From positions 49,792 through 113,791 of the forward strand of contig JAXGMN010000046.1 in NCBI GenBank assembly GCA_040768665.1: DNA of 64,000 nucleotides. The letters are read 5' to 3'. Positions 31,866 to 41,593 of this stretch are shown piece after piece. Each line of letters starts with the position of its first letter. Position 1 is the stretch's first letter. Under the pieces are notes generated by a model. It searched no databases and had not been told where the DNA came from. It worked only from the letters and a program-made list of their open reading frames with translations. Source of the stretch: JABWBD01 sp040768665 (GTDB lineage Bacteria; Planctomycetota; Planctomycetia; Pirellulales; Thermoguttaceae). The position numbers and the translations under genes are program-made.

Positions 31866-34800
31866 GTGAAGCAACACATGCCAAATTCCTCGGCCACGCA
31901 GCCCGCTGCCACAGCCGCGCCGTCTCGCTCGGCTCTCCTGGCTTTGTTATTGGTTTTCATGGCCATGGGCACGGCCTGCCCGGCCCAGGACATGGCCGAA
32001 CTCGAAGTGGACCACAACGTCGATTCCGAGTTCATCACGCCCCACACGCCCTGGGCCACCCCTTACGTCCTCGGCACGACACGCGTCCTGTTCTTTCTGG
32101 ACGGCCGCGGGACGAGTCCCCGCGAAGTCATCGAACTGAAACAGCGGTTTGACCTCGAGCCGCAGATGGTCTTCTGGACGCGAATCATCGATTCCACCCA
32201 AGAACAATGGCACGGAGCACAGCGCGGCATCCAGCGCATGGCAAGGTTGCTCACTCAGAAATGGGATGCCTTCGTCTTCCTGGACATCCCGTTGGAGAAC
32301 GTGCCCGTCGAACAACAGTATGCAATCGTCAAGGCGGTCACCGAAGGCGCCGGCCTGGTCCTGCTCGGTATGGATGACAATCGCGTACTGAAAAACAAGA
32401 ATCGGCTCAAGCAAGTGCCGGAGTTCCTGGAAGACGTCGGCGGCGCGACGGTTTTCACGATCCTCCAAGGCCGGGGTGTGCGGCTGCCGAAACGCCCCAC
32501 GATCGACTACCGGCCCGGCTGGGAGGTTGACTACGACGAGTGGGACATGCGGCTGGGCAAGGCAATCCTCTGGGCGGCGAGCAATGAGCCGAAACTCAGC
32601 CTTTCGGTCAAACCCAAGAACAAAGAGCTGGCCCGGTCCGATTTGCCCGCCCCAGCGGCCACGCTTGCCTGGCGCGGAGTCGCCCAGCCGGTCGCCGCCG
32701 GCATTACACTCCGTCGCGACGATGGCGCTGTCATCTTCACGACCAACCGCGCCCTCGACAAGCCCGAAGGTGATCTCGCCCTGGAAATCCCGCTGGTCCG
32801 CGCGGGCGAGTACCATCTGGACGTTGTCGCCCGCGGCGGCGACCGCGTGGCCGCCTTTGCCAGCATGCCGCTGGCCGTCGTCTCCCCGCAGCACGAGGTC
32901 CGGCTTGAACTGGACCAGGACTGGGCGGAAATCGGCCAAGAACTGTCGGGCAAAGTACGCGTCGTCGGTGAAGTCCGCCCCGAGCAGTGTGTAACCGTGA
33001 GTTTACTCGACCGAAGAGATCGCGAAATCGCGCGGCAGACTGTCGAGGCCGGCACGGTCCAGCAGGTTTTCCACTTCTCGGTGCAGCCCTGGTTCCCCAT
33101 GCTGCTGAATGTGCGTGCCACGCTGGCGGACAAGAAAGGCGAAGTCGCCTCAGCCTGGCAGTTCGCCCGCGTCGTCAATCGCCATCGCGGCCGGTTCAAC
33201 TTCGTCATGTGGGACACCCCTCGCGGCAATCTTGCACCTTGGGCGGAACAGGCGCTGGCCGGCAGCGGCGTAACGGTGCACCTCCGCGCCGGCAGCCCCG
33301 AACCGTGCATAGCCGCCTGCGACATCGCCTGGATTCCCTACACGACGCACATCGGCGCCGCCTGCAAACCCGCCTGCTGGTCCGACGGCGAAAAGATCCA
33401 GTCGCACGTAGACCGAATCGTCGACGAGTACGCCCCCGTGCGCCGCCACGGAGTCTTCGTCTACTCGCTGGGCGACGAGATCGTGGTCCGCGGTTCGTGC
33501 CTGAGCCCCCACTGCCTGGATGCGTATCGAAAATATCTGGAAGATCAGTACGGCCGGATCGAGGCGCTGAATGCCTCCTGGGGCAGCCACTACGCGAGTT
33601 TCCGCGAGGTGCAACTGGGCAAACCCGACGACAACGACGAGGCCGAATCGCTTCGGGCCGGCAACTTCCCGCGCTGGTTCGACCGCCAGGCCTTTCAATC
33701 GTACAACTTCTGCAAGCTCTGCGAGCGGTTTGGCGACGGGTTCCGCCGCATCGACCCGCAGAGCCGCTGCGGCTTCGAGGGCGCCGGCAGGTTCGGTGCC
33801 GCCGACGATCTCGACGGCTTCGTGCGCTACAACACCTTCTGGTCGCCCTATCCCGGCACCGCCGACGAGGTGTTGCGATCGATCGCCCCACGCGACTTCC
33901 CCCGTTCCAACTGGATGGGCTACACCAAGGACGCCGACACACTGCTGGAGAAATACTGGCGGATGGTCACCCGCGGCTGCGACGCGGTCTGGTGGTGGCG
34001 GTGGGATGCCCTGGGCCGTTTTCACGGCTGGCTCGCGCCCACTCTCGACCCCTATCCCGCCGTCAAGGAAATCCTTGCGGATACGCAGATCGTTCGCGAC
34101 GGCCTGGGCGACCTGCTCCTCTCCTCCGACATGCAGACCGATCGAATCGGCATCCTCTATTCGCTGCCTTCGGCCTATGCCGCCAAGGTGCAAGCGTCGC
34201 CCTCGTTCGGCAGCTATGAGAGCAATCACGCGGCCTTTCACCATGCCTTGCGGGAAATCGGACTCAACTTCCGGTACTTCACCGACCGCCAGATGCGGCT
34301 CGGCGAAATCGACCTGAGCACATTCCAAGCCATCCTCTTGCCGATGACCCAAGCAATGAGCGAGCAAGAGGCGGAGATGCTCCGCGCCTACGTCCGCAAC
34401 GGCGGCCTATTGATCGCCGACGTCCGCCCGGCAATCTACGACGGCCACGTCAAGCCTCTCGCCGCGGGGCAGTTGGACGACGTATTTGGAGTGAAGCGGA
34501 CCGGCTTTGCCGAAGCGCTCGTCAGTAATGGTACGGTCACCGTACTGGCAGCGGACGGGAAGCCGCAGCCGCTGGACCTGCCGAACGTGCGAATCGACGC
34601 GGGCGTTCAGGCCACCAATGCGTCGGCATCGGGTTCCGCCGGGCAGGTCCCCCTCGTACTGCACAACGGTTTCGGCAAAGGCCATGCGATGCTGCTGAAC
34701 CTGGCGATGTCCGGCTTCCCGGCCCTCAACAGCCCGAGCACACCGGAAGCGGCCGCACAGATTGTCGAACAGGCTCTGAGCCAAGGCGGAATTTCCTCGC

Positions 34801-35333
34801 TGCTGCGTCTGACCGGTACCGATGGCGGGCGCCTCCGCAATATCGAAATCACTCGCTGGAACAACGGTCCCGTGCAGATCGTCTCGCTCCTTCGCCACCA
34901 CGGCCGGCCCGAGGCGGCGAAACTGGACTTGCCGGAACCGTTCCACGTGTACGATCTCAAGGCCCGCAAAGGTCTCGGCCTAAAGCGGAGCGTGAACCTG
35001 ACGGTTACACCCTACCGCGCGATCTTCTACGCCCTCTCCCCGCAGCCGCTGGGGCCCGTGGAATTGAACCTGCCGCCGTCGATATCGCCTGGAAGCGTCA
35101 ATCGTGTCAAGATCACCTCGGCTCTCCCTTCGGGCCGTCAGGCCGTCAAGATCGAAGTGAAGTTGCCCGACGGCAGCCTCGCGGATTGGGTCGCCCCCGT
35201 CGTGGTGACCGACAAGACAGGCGTTGTTCTGGACGTGCCGGTGGCCCACAACGATCCCAAAGGAGTATGGACCGTCCAAGCGACCGACTTGTACACAGCA
35301 GCGGCTGCGACAGCCCGGTTCGCTGTCGAGTAG
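31866..35333 (+). CDS. Exported GH42-like glycoside hydrolase
   Basis: 1155 residues; the start is the GTG at 31866 because AAAAAGGAG sits 8 bases before it. A signal peptide follows a short polar lead (SALLALLLVFMAMGTACPAQ, about residues 23-42; the Cys could also be a lipobox-like site). A beta-sandwich region occupies about 60-430. The catalytic barrel has the GH42 signature VYSLGDEI at about 534-541 with its acid/base Glu, followed by CLSPHCLDAYRKYLEDQYGR IEALNASWGSHY, nearly the family pattern of Cys-bearing loop and ALN-WG. WWWRWDALG and a flavodoxin-like trimerisation domain (AILLPMTQAMSEQEAEMLRA YVRNGGLLIAD) complete it. GH42 enzymes remove beta-galactose or related residues. It probably acts on the same glycan as its cluster neighbours. 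Confidence 0.85.
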   Translation: MKQHMPNSSATQPAATAAPSRSALLALLLVFMAMGTACPAQDMAELEVDHNVDSEFITPHTPWATPYVLGTTRVLFFLDGRGTSPREVIELKQRFDLEPQMVFWTRIIDSTQEQWHGAQRGIQRMARLLTQKWDAFVFLDIPLENVPVEQQYAIVKAVTEGAGLVLLGMDDNRVLKNKNRLKQVPEFLEDVGGATVFTILQGRGVRLPKRPTIDYRPGWEVDYDEWDMRLGKAILWAASNEPKLSLSVKPKNKELARSDLPAPAATLAWRGVAQPVAAGITLRRDDGAVIFTTNRALDKPEGDLALEIPLVRAGEYHLDVVARGGDRVAAFASMPLAVVSPQHEVRLELDQDWAEIGQELSGKVRVVGEVRPEQCVTVSLLDRRDREIARQTVEAGTVQQVFHFSVQPWFPMLLNVRATLADKKGEVASAWQFARVVNRHRGRFNFVMWDTPRGNLAPWAEQALAGSGVTVHLRAGSPEPCIAACDIAWIPYTTHIGAACKPACWSDGEKIQSHVDRIVDEYAPVRRHGVFVYSLGDEIVVRGSCLSPHCLDAYRKYLEDQYGRIEALNASWGSHYASFREVQLGKPDDNDEAESLRAGNFPRWFDRQAFQSYNFCKLCERFGDGFRRIDPQSRCGFEGAGRFGAADDLDGFVRYNTFWSPYPGTADEVLRSIAPRDFPRSNWMGYTKDADTLLEKYWRMVTRGCDAVWWWRWDALGRFHGWLAPTLDPYPAVKEILADTQIVRDGLGDLLLSSDMQTDRIGILYSLPSAYAAKVQASPSFGSYESNHAAFHHALREIGLNFRYFTDRQMRLGEIDLSTFQAILLPMTQAMSEQEAEMLRAYVRNGGLLIADVRPAIYDGHVKPLAAGQLDDVFGVKRTGFAEALVSNGTVTVLAADGKPQPLDLPNVRIDAGVQATNASASGSAGQVPLVLHNGFGKGHAMLLNLAMSGFPALNSPSTPEAAAQIVEQALSQGGISSLLRLTGTDGGRLRNIEITRWNNGPVQIVSLLRHHGRPEAAKLDLPEPFHVYDLKARKGLGLKRSVNLTVTPYRAIFYALSPQPLGPVELNLPPSISPGSVNRVKITSALPSGRQAVKIEVKLPDGSLADWVAPVVVTDKTGVVLDVPVAHNDPKGVWTVQATDLYTAAAATARFAVE

Positions 35334-35335
35334 CG

Positions 35336-35486
35336 CTTTGGAGTGCGGCGACTTGTCGCCGCTTTGCCTCGCTTTGCGAGGCTTTCCTTCAAGCCGGACG
35401 GCACGTTGAATTCCAAGAATGTTTCGAACAACAGAAAACCAGCACAAGACGAAAACAAAGCGGTGACAAGTCACCGCACTCCAAAG
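35336..35486. repeat. MITE-like element with 31-bp terminal inverted repeats
   Basis: Left end CTTTGGAGTGCGGCGACTTG then TCGCCGCTTTG; the right end is its reverse complement with two changes. Total 151 bp, no gene. It begins 2 bp after the stop of the GH42-like gene, and its right tip (CCAAAG) joins GAG to form the ribosome site of the next gene. Confidence 0.85.
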
Positions 35487-35496
35487 GAGCCTGCCC

Positions 35497-36672
35497 ATGA
35501 AGACGCTTCCTCTCGCCTTCCTGTCCTGCCTTGCCCCGCTCCTGATCATCCCATCGCCGGCCCAGGAACCGTCGCAGGTGCTCGTTACCGACTCGGGCGT
35601 GGAAACCGCGACGATCGGCCCCGGGGCGCCTGCGCACACCATCGGCCTGCAGCGCCACCAACAGACGATCGTCCTCGACACCGGAGCGCAGACATTCGGC
35701 CTTCGCTACGTGGTCGCCCGCGATCCCAAAGACCCGCAGGCCGCCATCCCGGGCGAGGGCTACATCGGCATGCCGGATCCCGCGGGCTGCAACTGGTACG
35801 CCGGCGGGTTCTTCGACCTGCGGATCAACGGGCAGAACGTCGGCACGAAGCTGATCCATTCGGTGACCGGACGCAGTTCCGAGAACCGCGGCACGGCCGA
35901 CTTCGTATTCGACACCTCCCAGGCCGTGGTCCGCGTGCGATTCGTCGCCCGAGCCGGCGGCGATTGCCTCTTCGCCCAGGCCTTGCTGGAGCCGAAAGTG
36001 GAGTTGAAGTCGCTGCGTCTCGCGCTGCGCTGCTACCCATCGGCGTTCGTCAGCGATGCCGACCGCCACGTGCTGACCTCCACGCGGGACTTCGCCCAGT
36101 CAGAGCGCGCGGAACTCGACCTTGCGACCCAGTGGTGGACGCTCTACTACGACAGCATCTACGACGCGGGCTACATCGGTACCGCGCACCGCGGCGTCGG
36201 ACCCTGCGCGGTGCTCTGGGTTCCCGATCAAGCTGAAAAGGCGGGCTTCACCGTCGGAAGCTACGGCATCGAGACCGTGTTTGATCTCAAGCCGTCGCTG
36301 CGAGATGTCCGCTTTGTCTTCTTCGACTACGCCGGCAAGAAAAACGATGCGGCGAAGGCCGATTTGCGCGCGCGGGCGCAGGCCCTGCGCGCAGAACTGA
36401 CGACCTTTGCCTTCACCGATCCCAGCCTCGCCCGTTGGCCCCTGACGCAGAAACTGGCGGAAGTCCGGCAGGCACTGGCATCGGCGCCGGCAGCCCGGGA
36501 AACGGCCGAGCGTTACGAGCGGTGGGGGCGGGAATTGGCCACCCGCCTGGAATTGGTCCGTTCCGGCTCCGCAGGCGCGGTCATGGCCGAGGCCGACGCG
36601 GCCGGAATCATCGCCCAGTGGGAAGGCGAACTGCCCGCGTTGAAGCTGCAGGCACTGTTGAACGAGATTTGA
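35497..36672 (+). CDS. Exported hypothetical protein of the glycan cluster
   Basis: 391 residues; ATG at 35497 with AAAGGAG 7 bases upstream, formed partly by the end of the inserted element. Signal peptide MKTLPLAFLSCLAPLLIIPS followed by PAQ. The body up to about residue 275 is beta-rich with many aromatic and charged strands (GGFFDLRINGQNVGTKLIHS, WWTLYYDSIYDAGYIGTAHR), compatible with a jelly-roll or carbohydrate-binding fold. The last 115 residues are helical and Ala/Glu-rich. I recognise no family. Its place between two large glycosidases and its export signal suggest glycan binding or processing at the cell surface. Confidence 0.8.
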   Translation: MKTLPLAFLSCLAPLLIIPSPAQEPSQVLVTDSGVETATIGPGAPAHTIGLQRHQQTIVLDTGAQTFGLRYVVARDPKDPQAAIPGEGYIGMPDPAGCNWYAGGFFDLRINGQNVGTKLIHSVTGRSSENRGTADFVFDTSQAVVRVRFVARAGGDCLFAQALLEPKVELKSLRLALRCYPSAFVSDADRHVLTSTRDFAQSERAELDLATQWWTLYYDSIYDAGYIGTAHRGVGPCAVLWVPDQAEKAGFTVGSYGIETVFDLKPSLRDVRFVFFDYAGKKNDAAKADLRARAQALRAELTTFAFTDPSLARWPLTQKLAEVRQALASAPAARETAERYERWGRELATRLELVRSGSAGAVMAEADAAGIIAQWEGELPALKLQALLNEI

Positions 36673-36799
36673 CGCAACCGTTCACGCCCACCGCCGGGGA
36701 CTGGTCCATTTTTCGGCCCATTCGAGTGTTTTGGCGTCAAAGACGTTGGCGGAAAACATGGACCTGTCCCCTTCTCTTCCGCGGGCGTGCACGGTTGCG
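36673..36799. repeat. Long palindromic element, copy 2 of 3
   Basis: Outer arms CGCAACCGTTCACGCCC and GGGCGTGCACGGTTGCG. Inner arms GGGGACTGGTCCATTTTTCGG and the complementary CGGAAAACATGGACCTGTCC. It starts directly after the stop of the upstream gene and is followed 29 bp later by promoter-like copy E. Confidence 0.85.
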
Positions 36800-36827
36800 A
36801 TTTGACTCGATCGCTCGGAGCACCCCG

Positions 36828-36890
36828 TTGACCACCCAGTTCTGCGGGACTAGACTCGGTGACTGTAAAAGTCCAGTTTCCTGTCACTTG
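36828..36890 (+). promoter_or_regulatory. Repeated promoter-like element, copy E
   Basis: TTGACC (36828-36833), 17 bp, TAGACT (36851-36856), then GTCCAGTTTCCTGTCACTTG; only the right half of the palindrome remains. The -10-like hexamer is 55 bp before the ATG of the last glycosidase gene. Confidence 0.55.
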
Positions 36891-36910
36891 AACTTCACCC
36901 CGTTCGAATC

Positions 36911-39900
36911 ATGACGATGCATCACCACCGATTCTTGTTTGTTCGGTCTTGCCTTGCGGTCGCGATTGTCTCGTCGATGGCCGCGACTGCCGCCTACGCC
37001 TTCAATCCACCGGTCGATACCGCCGGTCCGCTCACCGCGCGGATCGAAGGCCCGGAAGAAGTGACCCAAATCGATACGCCAATCCCGGTCCGCGTTGTCC
37101 TCGAAAACAAGGCTGACTCGCCGATCCGCGGCACGATCGAGCTGAAACTGATCGACCGGTGGCGGGCGGCGCCGGCCGAACCGGTCGATTTCGCCGTCGA
37201 CGCCAAGGGCTCGGCGACGCGCGAGTTCACGATCACGGCCGGCAAAGGCACCTATAGCGCCCACTACCCGGTCCATGCCTATGTCCAGTTCGAGGCGGAC
37301 GGAAAACCGCTGGTCGCCCATCCGATCCTCGTGTTCCAGACCAGGCTCGAGCTGCCCCCGGTCGCAGCCACGCAGCTTCCTTGGCAGCCGTTTGCGATTG
37401 CCGACGGCGGCCAACTTGCACTCTGGCAGCTTCCGCTCTATCGGGCCGTGGTGCAGGTTTTCGGGCAGGAATCGAAGACGATGCCCGTCGGCTGGCAGGG
37501 CTCGGAGGCGGAGAGCCACGGGAGCATGAACTTGCGCGACGCGGATCTCGAGGGCCAGCGCCGCGAGGCAGTCGCCATTCATCCGCCCTGGCAGTCGGGC
37601 AAGGTCGGCACGCTGCTCGTGGAATTTCCGCTGGAACTGCCCACTTCAAAGCAGATCGCACTGAAGTTCGCCAACGGGATGACGCCCGACGGCCAGAGCG
37701 ACGGTGTTACTTTCCGCGTTCGCGTCGCCCCCTGGGACGCTCCTGAAGGCACGTTCGGCGAAACCGTTTACGAACGGCACACCGCCGCCAAATCGTGGCA
37801 GCCCGCCCGTGCCGACCTCAGCCGCTATGCCGGTAAGAAGATCCGCCTGCAGCTCGAGTCGCACCCCGGACCGAAGAACAATACCGGCTGGGACCAGTCG
37901 TACTGGGCCGAGCCGACGCTCGTCTGCGGCAATCCGCCGGAGCTTGCGGCGTTCCCACCAGAAGGCGAAAAGGGCTCTCGTCTGTTGGGCACGCTCCGCC
38001 GCGGCGACAAGCCGAGCACGGTGCGGCTGTGGCAGGGCCGACGAGGCCTGCTGGACACCGTGGTCGGTTTTGCCTCCGGCGACAAGAGCCTTTTCTTCCG
38101 CGGGTTCGAGGTCCGAGTGCTCGGCGCACAGCTCGACGATCCGCGGTCGCCGATCGTGCTGGAACACGTCTCCGGCGAGTTCGGCGACAACGGATGCCGC
38201 GTCCGCCACAAGTTCCGCAGCCTGTTCGGGTCGTTCGATCTCGTCGGGCGGCTCTGGATCGAACAGGACGTGCTCCGCGCGAAGTTCCAGCTCGAAAATG
38301 CCCCCAAGCCGCAGCCCTGGCGATCGTTCGACCTGGAAGACGTCGCCGCGGGGGCGTGGAATCAGCCGGTTCACCAGCTTTACGCCGGCGCGGGCAACGT
38401 GATCCGCCGCCCTGAGGCTTTTGACCTCTCGTTCGACGGCCACCGCCTTTCCACCTCGTTCGTCGGCTTCGATTTCGAGAACCGTTCGACGCTGATCCAG
38501 GGAACCGACCTGGTGCCCACACGGCTCCGCGTCCAGCCCGAAGGCCGGCACTACTCCCTTCACGCCGCACACGAGTGCACGTTCACCTTCATCCCTGCCG
38601 CTGGCGCCTGGGAAGGAGCCCGTGCGTGGCGCGACACCAATGGTCTGGAAGCGTCCGGCGGTGTCGAAGAGGCGGCCGGGAGGTTCGTCTTCGATCTCTG
38701 GGGCGGCCACTACGCTCCCAGCGCCGACGACCTCGAGCGTTCGTTCCGCTACGGCCTGACCGACTCGATGGTCATCTGGCACAACTGGCAACGCTGGGGC
38801 TACGACTACCGGCTGCCGGAGATCGTGCCCCCGAACCCGCAGCTCGGGAGCACGGAGGACATGCAACGGCTGATCGGCGTCTGCCGCGACGCGGACGTGC
38901 CCTTCGCCTTGCACGACAACTACATCGACTTCTATCCCGACGCCGAGGGCTTCTCCTACGAGAAGAACATCGTCTTCCGCGATCCACAGACGCCGCAACG
39001 CGCGTGGATCAACGAGGGCCGCAATGCGCAGTCGTATCGCTACCGGGCTGATCGCATCGAGCCGTACCTGAAGCCAAACTTGCAGTGGATCCGCGAGCAT
39101 CTCGCGCCGACCGCCTACTTCATCGACGTGTGGTCGAGCGCTCCGCCGTACGACTACTGGACGGCAGACGGCCAGTTCTTCTCCAAGACCTTCACCCGCG
39201 AGGTCTGGCGGAACCAATTTGCCTGGATCCGGGACTTCCTCGGCAACCAGGCCCCGCAGATCTCCGAGAGCGGCCACGACCAGTTGATCGGTTTTCTCGA
39301 CGGCGCCCAGACGAACCACCTCCGCGTGGGCAAGCCCGGCACCGGCCGCTACGGCTGGACGGTCTGGAACATCCCATGCGAAGACGCCGAGCGGACGCCC
39401 TGGTTCGACGCCGCGCACCACGACCGCTTCATCCTGCACGGCGCCGGCTATTCGTCGCGCTACCAGGGCGGTCTCGACCCGCGGCTCCACGGGATCTATA
39501 GCGACGACTACATCGCCACCGAGGTCCTTACCGGTCACCCGGCGATGGTCTCGAGCCCGTTTGGCCGTAACATCGTTCGCAAGTACTGGTTATTGTCGGA
39601 TCTGATGCGTGGGCTGGCGATGAAACAGTTCGAAGGTGTCGAGTACGTCGGCGGCGACCTTCACCGCCAGCACGTCCGCTGGTCGGGTGGCGGGGAGGTC
39701 TGGGTGAACCGCGGCGAAACCGATTGGAGTGTCGCCGGCGCGATCCTGCCCCAGTACGGCTTCCTCGCGCGCGTGCCCACGGATGGCGGCGCGGTCGAGG
39801 CTTCGATCGAGCGGCGCGACGGCATTATCCTCGAAATCGCCCGGTCGCCCGAGCGGCTCTACGTCAACGGCCGCCACGTCGTCGATGGACGGCACGCGAT

Positions 39901-40621
39901 CGACCTGAAGATCGAGAAATTTGAGCATCTCGGCGACGGCCGCTTCCGGATGGATCTCCTCTGGAAGGCCGACGACGCGATCCCGGCCAATTGGACGGCG
40001 TTTCTGCACTTCGTCGACGGCGAAGGCGAAATCCTCTTCCAGGCATCTCAGCACCCGAGCACGTTCGAGGCGGAGCGCCGCGGAGACGTGCGCGTTACCG
40101 CGACCGGCACGATTCCCGAAGAGTTGCTCAAGACGGGCGCAAAGTACGAGCTCCGGGCTGGAATCTACAACCGCGTCTCCGGCGAACGGTTGCCTCTGGC
40201 CGGCAATGACGACGGCGATCGGCGGATCCGCGTCGGCCACGTCGAGATCAAGTCCGAGGGTGGCCAGCCCGCTGCGATCGCCTGGGGTCCGCTGGAAAGC
40301 CGCCCGGATCCGATCCTCGCCCGCATGAACCCCGCGGCCAGGCCGATCGCGTTCGGTGCAGTGACCACTCCCGGCGCCTGCCGCCTCACCCGCGATGGCG
40401 ACCGCCTGGTCGTCACCGCTTTGCCTCAGGGCGGAGGAAAGGCGTTCCCCGTTTCTATCCGTTGGGCGGACCTCCCCTGGAAATTGCCGGAACCGGTGCA
40501 GGTCGAGGTCATTGCGGAGGATGGCAGCGTGGCACGCGTCGAGCGTGTTCAACGCCAAGACGGAGTCGTTCGCTTGACGTATGATCCGGCTGTGTTTCAG
40601 TATCGACTCGGAAAGAAGTGA
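36911..40621 (+). CDS. Large exported GH101-like or related glycosidase
   Basis: 1236 residues from the ATG at 36911; a second ATG two codons on is equally possible, and no good ribosome site is visible. A signal peptide (SCLAVAIVSSMAATAAYA, about residues 13-30) precedes several beta-sandwich domains (to about 590). The catalytic-looking barrel contains GLTDSMVIWHNWQRWGYDYR, DVPFALHDNYIDFYPD, APTAYFIDVWSSAPPYDYW with a likely nucleophile Asp, and QISESGHDQLIGFLDG with a likely acid/base Glu. This order recalls endo-alpha-N-acetylgalactosaminidases and the DUF5696-type enzymes. C-terminal beta domains follow. With the sialidase-like and GH42-like neighbours, the set fits stepwise breakdown of an O-glycan-like or sulfated exopolysaccharide. 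That substrate is inferred. Confidence 0.82.
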   Translation: MTMHHHRFLFVRSCLAVAIVSSMAATAAYAFNPPVDTAGPLTARIEGPEEVTQIDTPIPVRVVLENKADSPIRGTIELKLIDRWRAAPAEPVDFAVDAKGSATREFTITAGKGTYSAHYPVHAYVQFEADGKPLVAHPILVFQTRLELPPVAATQLPWQPFAIADGGQLALWQLPLYRAVVQVFGQESKTMPVGWQGSEAESHGSMNLRDADLEGQRREAVAIHPPWQSGKVGTLLVEFPLELPTSKQIALKFANGMTPDGQSDGVTFRVRVAPWDAPEGTFGETVYERHTAAKSWQPARADLSRYAGKKIRLQLESHPGPKNNTGWDQSYWAEPTLVCGNPPELAAFPPEGEKGSRLLGTLRRGDKPSTVRLWQGRRGLLDTVVGFASGDKSLFFRGFEVRVLGAQLDDPRSPIVLEHVSGEFGDNGCRVRHKFRSLFGSFDLVGRLWIEQDVLRAKFQLENAPKPQPWRSFDLEDVAAGAWNQPVHQLYAGAGNVIRRPEAFDLSFDGHRLSTSFVGFDFENRSTLIQGTDLVPTRLRVQPEGRHYSLHAAHECTFTFIPAAGAWEGARAWRDTNGLEASGGVEEAAGRFVFDLWGGHYAPSADDLERSFRYGLTDSMVIWHNWQRWGYDYRLPEIVPPNPQLGSTEDMQRLIGVCRDADVPFALHDNYIDFYPDAEGFSYEKNIVFRDPQTPQRAWINEGRNAQSYRYRADRIEPYLKPNLQWIREHLAPTAYFIDVWSSAPPYDYWTADGQFFSKTFTREVWRNQFAWIRDFLGNQAPQISESGHDQLIGFLDGAQTNHLRVGKPGTGRYGWTVWNIPCEDAERTPWFDAAHHDRFILHGAGYSSRYQGGLDPRLHGIYSDDYIATEVLTGHPAMVSSPFGRNIVRKYWLLSDLMRGLAMKQFEGVEYVGGDLHRQHVRWSGGGEVWVNRGETDWSVAGAILPQYGFLARVPTDGGAVEASIERRDGIILEIARSPERLYVNGRHVVDGRHAIDLKIEKFEHLGDGRFRMDLLWKADDAIPANWTAFLHFVDGEGEILFQASQHPSTFEAERRGDVRVTATGTIPEELLKTGAKYELRAGIYNRVSGERLPLAGNDDGDRRIRVGHVEIKSEGGQPAAIAWGPLESRPDPILARMNPAARPIAFGAVTTPGACRLTRDGDRLVVTALPQGGGKAFPVSIRWADLPWKLPEPVQVEVIAEDGSVARVERVQRQDGVVRLTYDPAVFQYRLGKK

Positions 40622-40631
40622 TCTGCGCCGG

Positions 40632-40797
40632 GAAGCAGCCCGGCTGCTTCGGTAACCGTTCACGGGGCGGTCGGGGACTGGTCCATTTTTCGGCCGATTG
40701 ACGTGTCCTGGCGGCAAAGACGTTGTCCGAAAACATGGACCTGTCCCCTTCCTTCCCGCCCCATGAACGGTTACGCTGCTTCGGAGCAGCCGGGCTG
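40632..40797. repeat. Long palindromic element, copy 3 of 3, nested between REP halves
   Basis: The element proper is 40651-40773: outer arms GGTAACCGTTCACGGGGCGG and CCGCCCCATGAACGGTTAC; inner arms as in copy 2. It is flanked on the left by GCAGCCCGGCTGCTTC and on the right by GCTGCTTCGGAGCAGCCGGG, halves of the window's REP-like hairpin, as if it had inserted into one. The DNA from 40798 to 41040 shows no gene. Confidence 0.85.
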
Positions 40798-41040
40798 TTA
40801 TTGCCAGTTTGTATCAACGGCGTTCATGAAGCTGCTCGCGAGCGAAACGGGGGTGCATCGGCAGGAATCGGGTTCTGCCGCATCCGCTCGACGACTTTTT
40901 AGCTGATGAACCTGATTCACCCGTGGCACAAGGCTGCTGCGCCGGAGAGGAAGACCCGCGGGGCCGGACCTGCAACCGTGAGAGAGGTCACGCTCATCGC
41001 GTCAGACTGCACTCGTGCAGGATCATGTCGCTCCGGTTCA

Positions 41041-41328
41041 TCAGCTTACGCTTCCAACTCCGAGCAACTCCGCATTGATCTTGGCAATGGTATTGGCCGC
41101 TTCCGACTCGACGCGCACGACGCGAACGCCGGCACTTTCGACTTGTGAAATGGCGGAGCGGACCGCCTCGAACAGCGAATCCGCCGCTCGATCGAACTCG
41201 AGAAAGGCGACCCGGTCTGACATATTCAGTTCAATGTCGCCTCCGGTCACCTCGAACAGCGTGTCGCCCAGTTCAGGCGTAATTTCGGATATCCCCGACA
41301 GAATCAGAGTGAATCGATGGTTACTCAT
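41041..41328 (-). CDS. Small conserved hypothetical protein (95 aa)
   Basis: The start is the ATG at 41328 because GGGAGGAAG lies 3 bases upstream; the frame is open far beyond, but only as repeat DNA. The protein begins MSNHRFTLILSGISEITPEL and continues with GDIELNMSDRVAFLEFDRAA, DSLFEAVRSAISQVESAGVR and VVRVESEAANTIAKINAEL. Four strands and two helices are implied, with a conserved RVE.EA end. I know similar ~90-residue proteins as orphans often paired with a small HTH gene. No such partner is evident here, so it could be half of a degraded pair. Confidence 0.75.
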   Translation of the reverse strand: MSNHRFTLILSGISEITPELGDTLFEVTGGDIELNMSDRVAFLEFDRAADSLFEAVRSAISQVESAGVRVVRVESEAANTIAKINAELLGVGSVS

Positions 41329-41593
41329 GACTTCCTCCCTCTTCGTGCCCGTGAGGGCATTCGACGCGACAGTCGTTTCGCGAGATGGAAAGCCCCGTTG
41401 CCGGCAGCCGGGAATGCTTCGCCTCGGGCAGCGCGCGGGCATGGACGGCGGGGTCGCTCGGGTTGATCGGTGATGAGTGAATCTTCCTCCTGTTTGCGGT
41501 GAGACTTTCGCGAGCACCTTCGCGACGAAAGCCGACGGGTGGCGGCCTGTTGGGCCTGGTCGGTGAAGAAGGTTTGCACTGGGCGCTTCCGAA

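Noticed and set aside
37646..39538. 630-codon minus-strand frame
   Set aside because: Antisense to the exported glycosidase at 36911-40621. It is rich in Val/Arg/Ala, without motifs.
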